From JAGVSR01 sp963786675 (GTDB lineage Bacteria; Pseudomonadota; Alphaproteobacteria; Rhizobiales; Hyphomicrobiaceae), in contig CAWAZY010000003.1 in the NCBI GenBank assembly GCA_963786675.1, forward strand, positions 124,001-188,000: a stretch of DNA of 64,000 bases, read 5' to 3'. Shown here piece by piece: positions 55,096-64,000 of this stretch (the first letter of the stretch is position 1; each line of letters begins with the position of its first letter). Under the pieces are notes generated by a model, which saw nothing but the letters and a program-made list of their open reading frames with translations, was not told the origin of the DNA and did not search any database. Position numbers and translations under genes: made by a program.

Positions 55096-56671
55096 ACGTC
55101 GTTTTAGCAGCTGGAATCCGTATCTCAACCGTTGATCCGCGCGAATTGGACTTTATCTGAAGACTTCCGCCATGCGCTTGTGCGATGGAGCGGACGACGG
55201 CGAGACCAATTCCAGATCCATCCGACTTGGTTGATGTGAACGGGGTTGGATCGAGCAGATTATAGCCAGGAGGAAAGCCCGGACCATTATCGCGCACACT
55301 GATGAGCCACTCGTGGCCGTTGTGAGCTGATGCGGAGACGGTGATAATGCCGGAATTACTGGCGCTTTGGATTGCTTCGGCACTGTTGACGATCAGATTG
55401 TGAACGGCTTGCTGCAGCTGAACACGATCGGCGCTCAGTTTGGGTCCGTTGCTGCCGACAACGATGTTGAGTCGTATGCCGCGCTTGTTGAGATCGGGTT
55501 CGAGCAGGTCTGCGAGCTCCGTCAGCATGGATGACGCATCGAACGGCTTGCGGGAAATCGTTCCCTGCCGGAGGAGCTCGCGAATGCCCGTCAGCACGGA
55601 TTTTGCGCGCACGCATTCGGATTGCACTTTCGCCATCACACGCTGCGCGAGGAGTGTGTCGCCGTCGTCGAGGGCCTTCGCCGCGATGCCCGAATAGGTC
55701 GTCAAAGCCGTCAAGGGCTGGTTCATTTCGTGCGCGATCGTGGCTGCGATTTCACCGGCCGAGCGGATGCGCAGCGCCCGGCTCAGTGCCGCCTGCTGAT
55801 CGCGCATGCGGGCGGCCGTGTCTTCTCGCTCGGCAACGATGGTCCCCACAACGAGGGCCGTGATGGCCAGGGCAATCATCAGAACTTGCAGGGCGCCAAG
55901 CCCCGGATCGGTCCCGAACCGGATCTCCGCACCGATCACAAGACCAATCTGAACGAGCAGCAGCGCAATGACCGCACCGGGCGGCCCGTCACTCAGCGCA
56001 ATCCACAAAACGGGCAGAAAAAGCAGATAAAACAACTGGAAAGCCGTCGCCTCGCGATAGCCGAAGACAATAGCCAGAGCCGCCACGATCGCCAGAATCT
56101 GAACGCCGGTCCACAGGGTTGGACGGGGCACAGGACGAAACGACCACGCCAACAGCACCAGTGGGGTCACGATCAGGATGCCGATCAATTCGCCCACTGC
56201 GGCACGCCACACGACACTCAGGAATTCGCCGCTCTGGATCAGTCCGGACCAAAGAATGATGCCCACGTAAAGCAGGGCGCTGAACATGGCCGTCACAATG
56301 GCGACGCCGATGAGGATCAACGCATCGCGAACCGAGCGCAGGCGTGGATCGAAGACAGCGATCTGCTTGAGTGCAAGGCCCGCCGCGACGCTCATTCCAC
56401 CCTGAAGTAGCGAGGCCAGAAGTTCCATGCTGAGGCCAAGGCTGGTGCTACGTACCAGCGCATTGGCCAATGCCGGCGCGATGAGAACGAACGGAGCAAT
56501 TCGGATCCCTTCAAGAAAGACGAAGGCGATACTCAGTCCTGGCGGCGGGTTCCACGGCGTAATGCCGAGTCCCCGGTATGGCTTTACGAAGCTGACGTAG
56601 TCGAGGATGACGTAGGCGAGCAGGAAGCCGAGGCCGGTGACCAAATGGCGAGTTCTGAGCGTCGCTATCAT
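55088..56671 (-). CDS. Sensor histidine kinase with N-terminal MASE1 domain
   Basis: 527 residues. The first 290 are a multi-helix membrane sensor of MASE1 type (FLLAYVILDYVSFVKPYRGL, FVLIAPALANALVRSTSLGL, GELIGILIVTPLVLLAWSF, VLMIALAITALVVGTIVAE). A short linker leads to the dimerisation helix with the phospho-His (IAATIAHEMNQPLTALTTYS) and the ATPase domain (LQQAVHNLIVNSAEAI, SVRDNGPGFPPG, GSGIGLAVVRSIAQAHGG). The kinase core resembles FixL-type enzymes but no PAS domain is present. Cognate regulator is the overlapping FixJ-like gene. Confidence 0.92.
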   Translation of the reverse strand: MIATLRTRHLVTGLGFLLAYVILDYVSFVKPYRGLGITPWNPPPGLSIAFVFLEGIRIAPFVLIAPALANALVRSTSLGLSMELLASLLQGGMSVAAGLALKQIAVFDPRLRSVRDALILIGVAIVTAMFSALLYVGIILWSGLIQSGEFLSVVWRAAVGELIGILIVTPLVLLAWSFRPVPRPTLWTGVQILAIVAALAIVFGYREATAFQLFYLLFLPVLWIALSDGPPGAVIALLLVQIGLVIGAEIRFGTDPGLGALQVLMIALAITALVVGTIVAEREDTAARMRDQQAALSRALRIRSAGEIAATIAHEMNQPLTALTTYSGIAAKALDDGDTLLAQRVMAKVQSECVRAKSVLTGIRELLRQGTISRKPFDASSMLTELADLLEPDLNKRGIRLNIVVGSNGPKLSADRVQLQQAVHNLIVNSAEAIQSASNSGIITVSASAHNGHEWLISVRDNGPGFPPGYNLLDPTPFTSTKSDGSGIGLAVVRSIAQAHGGSLQIKSNSRGSTVEIRIPAAKTTYA

Positions 56672-57391
56672 CCCGAACGTCGATACCTGCGTTGGATTGA
56701 ACCCCGTGCGTCAGCCTAAGCGCTTGTCGCATCAAGGCTCTAGACTTCGAATACGTAAAACAACATAAGCAGTAGACCTACGTAGAGGGTCCGGCTGTCG
56801 CGAAGCGCCCAAAAATCGTACTGTCTCATCACATCAGACAACCCCCTTCTTAATGTCAAGGATTGGCCCATGCCGGACTCCGAGGCTGAAACTCTCGTGG
56901 AATGCAGCCTGCCTGCTGCGTACTCGCAGGGTTTCGTCCAAGTCCGAACGGTACTGATGCGGATGCCAAACGAGATTGCCTCCGCTCCTGCCGCCGCACC
57001 TCTGATCGAGGTCGAGCCCCCCGAGACCGGCGAAACGGCGCTGACTCAATAATCCACTCCACGGCGCCCCCAGGCGCGGTTGGCAACTCTGGCGCATTGG
57101 AACAATTTTGGCTGATCCCTGACCTGTCCGGTGCTTGTCCCGCCGCCTGTGCATGAGTGCGAGGCTGGATGGGAGACGTAGGGCGCCGCGTCGATGGGGG
57201 ACCGTTTTGGGCACGCACTGCCCCAAGACGCGCTGAGCCGGAATATTCACGGGTCCGCCTCACCGGCACTTGCCACAACATCGGCGGGCCAACATCCGGT
57301 TGCCCTGACGGCCACCTGCGCGGCCCGCGCCGAAGCCGCTTCCCCCGCGTGGCCAACATAGAAATGACGAAAGCAGTTTTAGGAGAGCATC
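56672..57391. other. Long intergenic region with two TACGTA palindromes
   Basis: About 720 bases. TACGTA occurs at 56752-56757 and 56779-56784, 27 bases apart, 80 and 110 bases upstream of the kinase gene. A 60-codon plus-strand frame at 56870-57052 with AAGGA ahead of its ATG is possible but its product resembles nothing I know. The rest shows no gene. Confidence 0.4.
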
Positions 57392-58337
57392 ATGAGCATA
57401 TCCCCCCGGTCGCAAGTGGGCGCGGAAGCCAACAAGATCAAAGCGAATTTCGATGCGATCTATACCCAGCCCGATCCGCGCGAGTATTACCGCGTTCTCT
57501 ACGGCCTCGATTACATCATTCCGGAGTTGGCCAAGCCCGTCTTCCGCAACATCATTGCCGCGCTTGAAGAGAAGAAGGGCCGGCCCGTTCGCGTGCTGGA
57601 CCTCGGCTGCAGCTATGGCAACAACGCCGCGCTCATTCAGTTCCCGCTCGATATTGATCGCCTCGCGCGCCGCTACCTGGATCTCCAGTTGGAGGGTGTC
57701 AGTTCTTCGGAATTGATCATGCTGGATCGCAGCTATTTCCGGTCTTGGCCACGGCGGGATGTGGAAATCATCGGCTGTGACCTCTCCAAGCCGGCCGTCG
57801 ACTACGCCCGCTCCGTGGGGCTGATTAGTCATGGGATATCGGGCAACTTCGAAATCGGATCGATGTCGGACAAGGACATTGAGATCCTGCGCGGCGTTGA
57901 CCTCGTCATTTCAACGGGCAGCATCGGCTACATCACCGAGCGCACGGTGCGTCAGGTTCTGGCCGCCATCGGAAATCCGGCCCCTTGGGTCGCGTCTTTC
58001 GTGTTGCGGATGTTCCCTTACGACAAAGTCGAAGCCGAGCTTTCTGCAGTCGGGTCTTGAAACCGAGAAGCTCAACGGGGTCACGTTCGTGCAGCGGCGT
58101 TTCCAGTCTGAATCGGAATGCGTGCAGGTTTTGGATCGCCTCCAGGCACTCGGCATTGACCCGGATCGCAAGGAGGCCAGCGGCCTGTTCCATGCCGAAT
58201 TCTTCCTGTCGCGTTCCCCCGCCGATCGTGACGAAACACCGATCGAGACGCTGGCGACCGTTTCGCAGGGGACCAGCCGCACGTTTGGCCGCCGCTACCG
58301 GACGCGGACCGATGGTCAGATCAGCTTGATGCGCTGA
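57392..58337 (+). CDS. SAM-dependent methyltransferase, frameshifted
   Basis: About 314 residues. The first frame (ATG 57392, AGGAG ribosome site) has VRVLDLGCSYGNNAALIQFP (SAM motif I), DVEIIGCDLSKPAVDYARSV and VDLVISTGSIGYITERTV, then VASFVLRMFPYDKVEAELSA; the second frame continues GLETEKLNGVTFVQRRFQSE and SGLFHAEFFLSRSPADRDE. The break is in GGG at 58052-58054; one G fewer gives AVGLETEKLNGV. Substrate unknown. It lies upstream of the pilus operon but is separated from it by a strong terminator. Confidence 0.82.
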
Positions 58338-58383
58338 CGCCTAGAGCCACGCACAGGCAGTATGCAAATCACACAACCTCCGA

Positions 58384-58423
58384 TGGTTCCGGCCCGTCAG
58401 CCACTGACGGGCCGGACCATTTT
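58384..58423 (+). terminator. Strong rho-independent terminator of the methyltransferase gene
   Basis: A 16-bp stem with one bulged T (TGGTTCCGGCCCGTCAG with CTGACGGGCCGGACCA) and a 3-base loop, followed by TTTTG, about 50 bases after the stop. It isolates the pilus operon. Confidence 0.92.
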
Positions 58424-58465
58424 GAGCGCGAAAATCGACCCCAAGAGGCAATTCTCTCCAGCTTG

Positions 58466-58480
58466 TTAAGTATTGCTCAA
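58466..58480. promoter_or_regulatory. Near-match CtrA box upstream of the Csu operon
   Basis: TTAA-N7-TCAA (TTAAGTATTGCTCAA), one base away from the palindromic CtrA consensus, 143 bases ahead of the pilin start. Weak evidence alone. Confidence 0.3.
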
Positions 58481-58622
58481 TTTCGGCACAGTAGTTTTGA
58501 GGGCGTGGGGTCCCTCAGGGTGGCGCGTCAGTGTGTGTGGCGAGCCGGACAGCGACAGCTTCGGTCCGTCCCATGCGTCGCAATCCGAATTTTGTCCTCA
58601 AGCCACCCTAGTGGAGTTACCC

Positions 58623-59156
58623 ATGCGTAAATACCTCGTTGCTGCCATCATGGCCGCCGCAGTGTTCTCCGGTGTGACACCGGCGAGTGCACAGACTGCC
58701 ACCCAGGACATCAATATCACCGCCACCGTTGCATCGTACTGCACGATCAACGGCATCACCAATCCGGGCGCGCTCGCGGCCGTCATTCCGGTGACCAACG
58801 GTATCGTGGATACGTCGGTCATTCCCAACACCATCGCCAACGTTGCCTGCAACAACGTGGCCGACGTCGTTGCGACGTCGCTCTCGGGTGGCGTCACGAC
58901 GGGCGGCGCACCGAACGTGGGTACGACGAACATCATCGACTATACGGCTGTCGCGACCTTCTCAGGTGCCAGCTCGACGATCAACACGGCGACGGTTGCG
59001 ACCGCCGCCGGCAACGAGGCCGGCAACACCGCTTCGACCGCGAGCGCGGCGACGGGCAACCTGGTCGTGAACATCACGCCCGCACAGCCTGCCCTGCCGC
59101 TCATGCCGAGCGTTGCCTATGCCGATACCCTGCGTGTGACGCTGACGGCGCAGTAA
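58623..59156 (+). CDS. Csu-type major pilin (spore coat U domain)
   Basis: Structural subunit of an archaic chaperone-usher pilus. 177 residues from ATG 58623 (GGAG ribosome site): signal peptide (LVAAIMAAAVFSGVTPASA-QT), donor-type strand region TATQDINITATVASYCTING with a Cys, ACNNVADVVATSLSGGVT with a second Cys, and the family ending YADTLRVTLTAQ. Many Thr, Ala and Asn, as in SCPU pilins. First of a four-gene operon pilin-chaperone-usher-tip. Confidence 0.92.
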   Translation: MRKYLVAAIMAAAVFSGVTPASAQTATQDINITATVASYCTINGITNPGALAAVIPVTNGIVDTSVIPNTIANVACNNVADVVATSLSGGVTTGGAPNVGTTNIIDYTAVATFSGASSTINTATVATAAGNEAGNTASTASAATGNLVVNITPAQPALPLMPSVAYADTLRVTLTAQ

Positions 59157-59194
59157 GGCCGTCCCACGTCCAGTTGTCTGGTAATGCGTGAACT

Positions 59195-59220
59195 GGCGCG
59201 GCGGGGCTTTCCGCCGCGCC
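59195..59220 (+). other. Hairpin between pilin and chaperone genes
   Basis: A perfect 10-bp GC stem (GGCGCGGCGG with CCGCCGCGCC) with a 6-base loop sits 38 bases after the pilin stop and 34 bases ahead of the chaperone ATG. Without a T run it more likely stabilises or partly attenuates the message, raising pilin above the other subunits (inference). Confidence 0.6.
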
Positions 59221-59253
59221 TTCGCCTTTGAACTAAGCCATTCGAGGTCCTTC

Positions 59254-59994
59254 ATGCGCGCGACCGCACACTCGATTTTCTGCGTTCTTGCTTACCTCGT
59301 GAGTACCCTGGGCGCCGCCCACGCCATGACCGTCTCGCCGATGCAGGTCGAGATGACATCGACGGGCCAGCGCAGCCACGCCCGCGTGTCCGTCGTCAAC
59401 AATTCCAATCAGCCCTTGCCGATCGAGGCGGTTGTGCAGCGGCTGACGCTGGATGAAGCGGGCCGTCAGAAGACGATGAAGGGTGGCGAGGATTTTCTCG
59501 TCATGCCTCCGCAGGCGATGATCCCGCCGGGCGGAACCCAGAACTTCCGTATCCAGTGGCTCGGCGATCCCGTGCTGGCCAAGAGCGAGAGCTTCCTGCT
59601 CTATCTCAATCAGGTTCCCGTTCGGATGCCGAAGGGTCAGAGCGGCGTGCAGGTGGTGATGAGCATGGGCGTGATGATCAACGTCGCCCCGCCGAAAGGT
59701 GCGCCTGCCTTGAAGGTTGTCTCGACGGGCATCACCACGGACAAGTCGGGTCGCCGCCTCGCGACGCTCACAGTCGAGAACCCGTCTAACACCCATGCCC
59801 TTCTTCCCGAGGCCACGGTGCGGCTCGCGTCGGGCAACTGGAGCACCACGCTGCCGCCCGCGATGCTGGGGGACCGTATCGGTATCGGCTTGGTGCAGCC
59901 CGGACGGCGCCGGCGCTTCACTCTGCCGGTAGAGGTGCCATCGAGCGTGACGCGGTTAAGCGCGGCGATCGAAATGTCTGGCCGCCGGAAGTGA
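59254..59994 (+). CDS. Csu-type pilus periplasmic chaperone (PapD-like)
   Basis: 246 residues: signal peptide (SIFCVLAYLVSTLGAAHA-MT) and two Ig-like domains with VSPMQVEMTSTGQRSHARVS, VVNNSNQPLPIEAVVQRLTL, FLVMPPQAMIPPGGTQNFRI, SFLLYLNQVPVRMPKG and LTVENPSNTHALLPEATVRL. The conserved Pro-Pro-Gly turn and Arg/Lys of the chaperone cleft are present. ATG 59254, after the pilin with a hairpin between. Confidence 0.92.
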   Translation: MRATAHSIFCVLAYLVSTLGAAHAMTVSPMQVEMTSTGQRSHARVSVVNNSNQPLPIEAVVQRLTLDEAGRQKTMKGGEDFLVMPPQAMIPPGGTQNFRIQWLGDPVLAKSESFLLYLNQVPVRMPKGQSGVQVVMSMGVMINVAPPKGAPALKVVSTGITTDKSGRRLATLTVENPSNTHALLPEATVRLASGNWSTTLPPAMLGDRIGIGLVQPGRRRRFTLPVEVPSSVTRLSAAIEMSGRRK

Positions 59995-60177
59995 CGTAGC
60001 TCCAGTTTGCGCAGTTCAAAGTTTGAGTTTCTTGGGAGTAGTTGGCCACCGAGTTGAGATCAGAAGTCAGTTTGTGCGCGTGCGAGAATCCAAACGAGAT
60101 TCGCAGTGCCGAAGGAACGACAGGGACTGAGCCTTACAAGGCGGTGGCGAATTTCGCCGCCGCCATTGGCCTGTCTT

Positions 60178-62836
60178 ATGGGCACTTTTCAACGCCGTTC
60201 CGTACGCGTATTTTTCCTTGGTCTGGCGGTATTTTTGCAGGTGTTAGCAACTCAGCCCGCGCATGCTGCCGAGCAACTCTATGCCGACCAGATTGCCACA
60301 CGCCTCAATCCGACAGGGCGGACCGTAAGTTTCCCCGTGCCCCTGACGGACAACGGTGCGCATGCCGGCGATGTCACCATCCAAATTTCGCCGGACGATG
60401 AAATCCTGGCCGAGAAGGCGGGATTGCTCGCGGCGATCTCGAGCTTCGCTCTGCCCGAAGTCATTGATGCTGTCGGGCAGATGCCGGATGCCTCCGGCTT
60501 TCTTCGGGTGAGCGACCTGCAGGCCCGGGGTGTAGCGCTGCGTTTCGACGCGGGCATTCAGGAACTCGTCTTGGATCTTTCGCCCGAGCAGCGGCCGGAA
60601 GGCGAGATCAGCCTGGGGGGTAGGAAAACGCGGGTGGTGAGCGGTGCGCTGCGCCAGCCCGAAGACATTTCGGGTTATCTCAACGTGGTCGCGGGTCTTG
60701 ATCAACTCTGGGATACGGGAGTTGCGCGCGGAAGCCTCTACGAAGATCAGCCAAGCGCGCGACTTGAACTCAATTCCGCGGTGCGCATCCGCGGCGCCGT
60801 GATTGAAAACCGCGCCGCATATGAGGGCGACGTCGATACCAGCATTTGTCCCATAAATGCCACGTGCACCTACGGTCACTTGGCGGGTCTGAAGCGGCAG
60901 TCGTCACGTGTGATCTACGATCTGCCCGAGAACGCGCTGCGACTGACATTCGGAGACACGGACGGTACCGGCGTCGCCATCCAGCGGCCGACCGACATGC
61001 TGGGCGTCTCGATCGAGAAGTCGCCGGCGAAACTCAATCCGGGGCAAAGCATCGCCGCCACGGGTGCGGGATCGTTCAGGATTGACCGCAATGCCAGTGT
61101 CGAAGTTATCGTCAATGGTGCGACCGTGCAGAATCTCCAGCTGCGGCCGGGCACCTACAATCTGCGCGATCTGCCGCTCACCACGGGCGCGAACGACGTC
61201 TCTCTGGCGATTACCGACGAGGCCGGCGAACGACAGGTCATCGCCTTCAAGGCCTACTCGGACCCGCGTCTGCTGGCTGCTGGAAAAAGCGAATGGTCGC
61301 TGCAAGCCGGTCTGCCGTCCTACCTACTCGACAACGAGCGCACCTATGCGATGGGCGACTACATGGGGTCGGGCTTTTTCCGCTATGGCCTTTCCGATGC
61401 GGTCACGGCGCTCGCCGATCTGCAAGCCGACGCAGACGTGCAGCTTGGCGGCATCGGCGCGAACATGGGTACGGAATGGGGCGCTTTCGGCCTGCACGTG
61501 GCCGCCTCTTCGAGTGAGCGTGGCACCGGGATCGCCGCGGATTTTGACTGGAGCCTCGTCAATTTTGGCTGGCTCACATCGGATCGGGAAGAAAGCCTGA
61601 ATATCTCCGCTGAATACCGCAGCACCGATTTCCGGACGCCGGGTGAGTTCCTGACCGACGCGAGCGGGATTATCTATCCTGAGTTCAGCTATTGGCTCCG
61701 CCTCAACGCCTCCTATTCGCTGCCGCTGCCTGGCGACGTGTCGGCCACCGTATCGGGCCGCTACCAATTCGACGACCCAGACCGGCGCGACGGTACGGGG
61801 CGAATGATCGCCGGCGATCGATATGGCGCTGATGTGACCCTCTCGCGCCCCATCGGCTCCAATGCCAGCGCGAGTTTGCTGCTGGGGTATTCCAACGAGA
61901 TCTATTCACGCAATCTGTTCGACGCCACCGCGCCCGATCCTGAATTCCGGGTGGCGCTGCGCGTCAACGTGCGCCCGGCGGAATTCGACCTATGTCGCCG
62001 CCGGTTACGACACGCTTGGAAATCAAGCGACCGTTTCCGGCTACCAGTCGGAAGGCAACGGTGTGGGCCGCTGGGATACGAGCATCGAGGCCCAGCATCG
62101 CGGCTATCAGGACACAGCGAGCGTCTCCGCCGCCGTAGGCTATCGCAGCAATCGGGGCGAACTGCGCCTGGCGCACTACGGCGATGCCGATCGTTTCGAA
62201 TTCGATGCGCCACTCGACGCCACGACCCGCCAGCGCACGTCGTTACGCGTCGGTACGGCGATTGCGTTTGCCGGCGACAAGGTTGCCGTTGGCGCTCCCG
62301 TACGCGGCGGCGCGTTTGCAATCGTGGCGCCGCATGAAAGCCTGTCCGGCAACACGGTAACGGTCGGCAGCGCCGATCATGTCGTCGCGGCAGCCGACGA
62401 TTTCGGCAACGCACTCGTTCCGGATCTGCCGGCCTACACGCCCAGCACGACATCCGTGGATGTGGATAATCTCCCGCTCGGCTACAGCCTCGGCAGCGGC
62501 GTGTTCGAGACCTACGCGCCCTATAAGGCGGGCTATGTTTTCGAAGTGGGATCGGGCCACTCCGTCACCGTGTACGGCACGCTCGTCAAAGCCGATGGTA
62601 CGCCGGTGGCGCTTCAGACGGGCACGGCCACGGCAGCGGGTGACGAGAGCCGCAGCGTTGCCGTGTTCACGAATGGCGAAGGACGTTTTGGCGCTGAAGG
62701 GCTGGCGCCCGGCCGCTGGAACATCTCTATGGCCGGTGAGGCCGGTACGCTGATCTATGCCGTCGACGTACCGGAGAATGCGATGGGGCTGGTCAAAGTT
62801 GGGACGCTGCATCCACAAGAAGGATCTGCACCATGA
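60178..62836 (+). CDS. Csu-type pilus outer-membrane usher, frameshifted
   Basis: Outer-membrane assembly pore of about 885 residues. From ATG 60178: signal peptide (VRVFFLGLAVFLQVLATQPA), N-terminal domain (DGGARKT-like loop SLGGRKTRVVSGALRQPEDI), plug region with VEVIVNGATVQNLQLRPGTY and NLRDLPLTTGANDVSLAITD, then barrel strands (FRYGLSDAVTALADLQADAD, YWLRLNASYSLPLPGDVSAT). After a frame change near 61985 (one base too many in TTCGACCTATG) it continues YVAAGYDTLGNQATVSGYQ to the C-terminal domains (VDVDNLPLGYSLGSGVFETY, APYKAGYVFEVGSGHSVTVY). Its stop overlaps the tip gene (ATGA). Confidence 0.9.
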
Positions 62837-63845
62837 AGATGTCGGGCTGCATGAGAATGCGATTGCTGGTCGTGTGTATGGCGATGACTGTCAACACAGG
62901 TGCGCACGCTATATGTGCCATCAACGCGGGTGGTCTCAGCCTTACGCCAACAGCGGCAAGTACAGGAACCTTTACGCCGCCAAATGCGCCCGTCGCGCAG
63001 GCTGTGACCTTCACGATTACCGGAACGTTCAACGCGATTTTCGGCGGCACGTGCCGCGTCGCCTTGGCGTTCAACCGGGCGTCGGCCCCCATTGCCATGG
63101 CGCGCGTGGGGGGCGGCGCCACGATGCCCTATACCGTCACGTCACTACCGGGCGGCGGCAATACGGTCATCTTTACGGGAGGCGGAGCACCAGGGGCCGC
63201 TGAACGTCTACAATTCAACTTTGCCGCACCAGGTGGGTTTCAGTTTGGCATTCCGTTCACCGCGACGTTGACGGGTTACTTTCTGGCTCAGCCCGGTTCG
63301 CCGCAGCGAGCGGGAAGTTATAGCGATGCCATCGAGGCGCGGCTCTACAGCGTGAACGACTGCAGGGAATGCCGCACTGCGTTCCACCCAGGGCTTCACC
63401 GTGACAGGCAACGTCGGGCTGGCCTGCACCATCGCCGGCGCGGTGACCGGCGCACCCGACAACGCGACCATTCCCGTGAGTGCGTTAGGCACAGTGACGA
63501 CGGCGCCAATCGTGCGTTCGTTCGCGAATGTCGAATGCAATTCTCTCAGCGCCCTGCAACTCGGTCTCACAGAATGGCGCGGTGCGCCGCGTCACGGCCG
63601 CTCCAGGTGGCTTCACGAATATCATCGACTACGCGGCGACGGCGTCGTTCGGGGGAGCATCCTCGACAGTCAATACGGCCACCGTGCCGGGTGCCGCAGG
63701 ACCGGAATCGGGCAGCATCGGAACGACCGGATCCGCAACGCCAACAGGGACGTTGCAAGTCACGATCACGCCGTCGGCTCCCGCGCTGCCGCTGGTGCAA
63801 GGCAGCTACGCCGACATCCTCAGGGTGACGGTGACGGCGCAGTGA
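62833..63845 (+). CDS. Csu-type pilus tip/adhesin (two spore coat U domains), two frame changes
   Basis: About 337 residues. Frame 1 (ATG 62833): signal peptide and first domain with ICAINAGGLSLTPTAASTGT, VTFTITGTFNAIFGGTCRVA, PYTVTSLPGGGNTVIFTGGG, QRAGSYSDAIEARLYSVND. Frame 2: AGNAALRSTQGFTVTGNVGL then ACTIAGAVTGAPDNATIPVS. Frame 3: SQNGAVRRVTAAPGGFTNII and LPLVQGSYADILRVTVTAQ. Removing the T at 63361 and one G near 63562 gives one continuous two-domain protein like CsuE. Last gene of the operon. Confidence 0.85.
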
Positions 63846-63888
63846 GGCCGCGCGCCCCGCTGCGGCACCACACGACACGCGCGCATCA

Positions 63889-64000
63889 TTAGGCGGCCGG
63901 GATCGGATGGTCGGAAGACTTCAAGACATCGCGGCACCATGTCCGGATCGCTTGGGGATCAGCTGCGAGCCAGTGCGAACATCCGCCCGTGAAGGCGTCC
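63889..64000 (-). CDS. C-terminal end of a gene entering from the right
   Basis: On the minus strand an open frame reads DAFTGGCSHWLAADPQAIRT then WCRDVLKSSDHPIPAA-stop, with the stop at 63889-63891. The frame is open to the window edge and GC-rich at third positions, so it is probably the last 37 residues of a real gene. Not enough is visible to assign a family. Confidence 0.5.
   Translation of the reverse strand, partial: DAFTGGCSHWLAADPQAIRTWCRDVLKSSDHPIPAA

Noticed and set aside
56834..57359. Several overlapping open frames on both strands in the gap upstream of the methyltransferase
   Set aside because: They are mutually overlapping, Arg/Pro-rich and without family similarity; only the 60-codon frame at 56870 has even a ribosome site.

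Overview
The window is a GC-rich (roughly 63-64% by eye) chromosomal segment from an alphaproteobacterium. The evidence is gene content and order: a ruvC-ruvA-ruvB block leading into ybgC and tolQ-tolR-tolA-tolB-pal-cpoB, then tilS, ftsH, folP and glmM; class I aldolase and gap near thiE; a 6S RNA directly ahead of the 5-formyltetrahydrofolate cyclo-ligase gene; Omp25-like beta-barrels; and perfect CtrA-type boxes (TTAA-N7-TTAA). It looks Hyphomicrobiales-like, but I cannot place it lower. There is no sign of a prophage, transposase, CRISPR array or rRNA operon.

Layout. 1-9.3 kb: thiE (cut by the edge), an L,D-transpeptidase, a small cytochrome c, class I fructose-bisphosphate aldolase, a DUF2254 membrane protein, gap, a small coiled-coil protein, an EF-hand protein, 6S RNA and ygfA. 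9.3-16.3 kb: YmdB-type phosphoesterase, yebC, then ruvC-ruvA, a small membrane protein, two PilZ proteins, ruvB and a Tat-exported metallophosphoesterase. 16.3-34.2 kb: the cell-envelope block ybgC, a beta-carbonic anhydrase, tolQRAB, two tandem micro-lipoprotein genes, pal, a Pal/CpoB-like hybrid, cpoB, tilS, ftsH, folP, a YcxB-like protein, an orphan ParA with a partner protein, and glmM. 34.2-43.4 kb: two paralogous outer-membrane barrels, serC, a DUF4139 protein, a Cys-containing secreted protein, a BBP2-type barrel and kdsD. 43.4-51.7 kb: NfeD and a slipin, ferrochelatase, a CHAD protein, an EEP-like protein, DUF1499, an MBL hydrolase, tRNA-Pro(CGG) and tRNA-Gln(TTG). 51.8-58.3 kb: modABC with a short ModE-like regulator, a MASE1 histidine kinase with a FixJ-like regulator, and a methyltransferase. 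58.6-63.85 kb: a complete Csu-type (archaic chaperone-usher) pilus operon. A minus-strand gene enters at the right edge.

The dominant theme is the cell envelope: peptidoglycan synthesis and cross-linking (glmM, L,D-transpeptidase), Tol-Pal outer-membrane constriction, outer-membrane barrels, Kdo precursor synthesis (kdsD) and pili. Perfect CtrA boxes lie ahead of the micro-lipoproteins, the first barrel, the BBP2 barrel/kdsD pair and yebC, so part of this set may be cell-cycle controlled.

A caution for any reader: eleven genes, including the normally essential glmM, are broken by single frame changes. All but one are explained by one extra base, several in homopolymer runs, and both halves of each gene remain well conserved. 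This pattern fits uncorrected sequencing or assembly insertions better than gene decay. I annotate these as whole genes with the position of the frame change.
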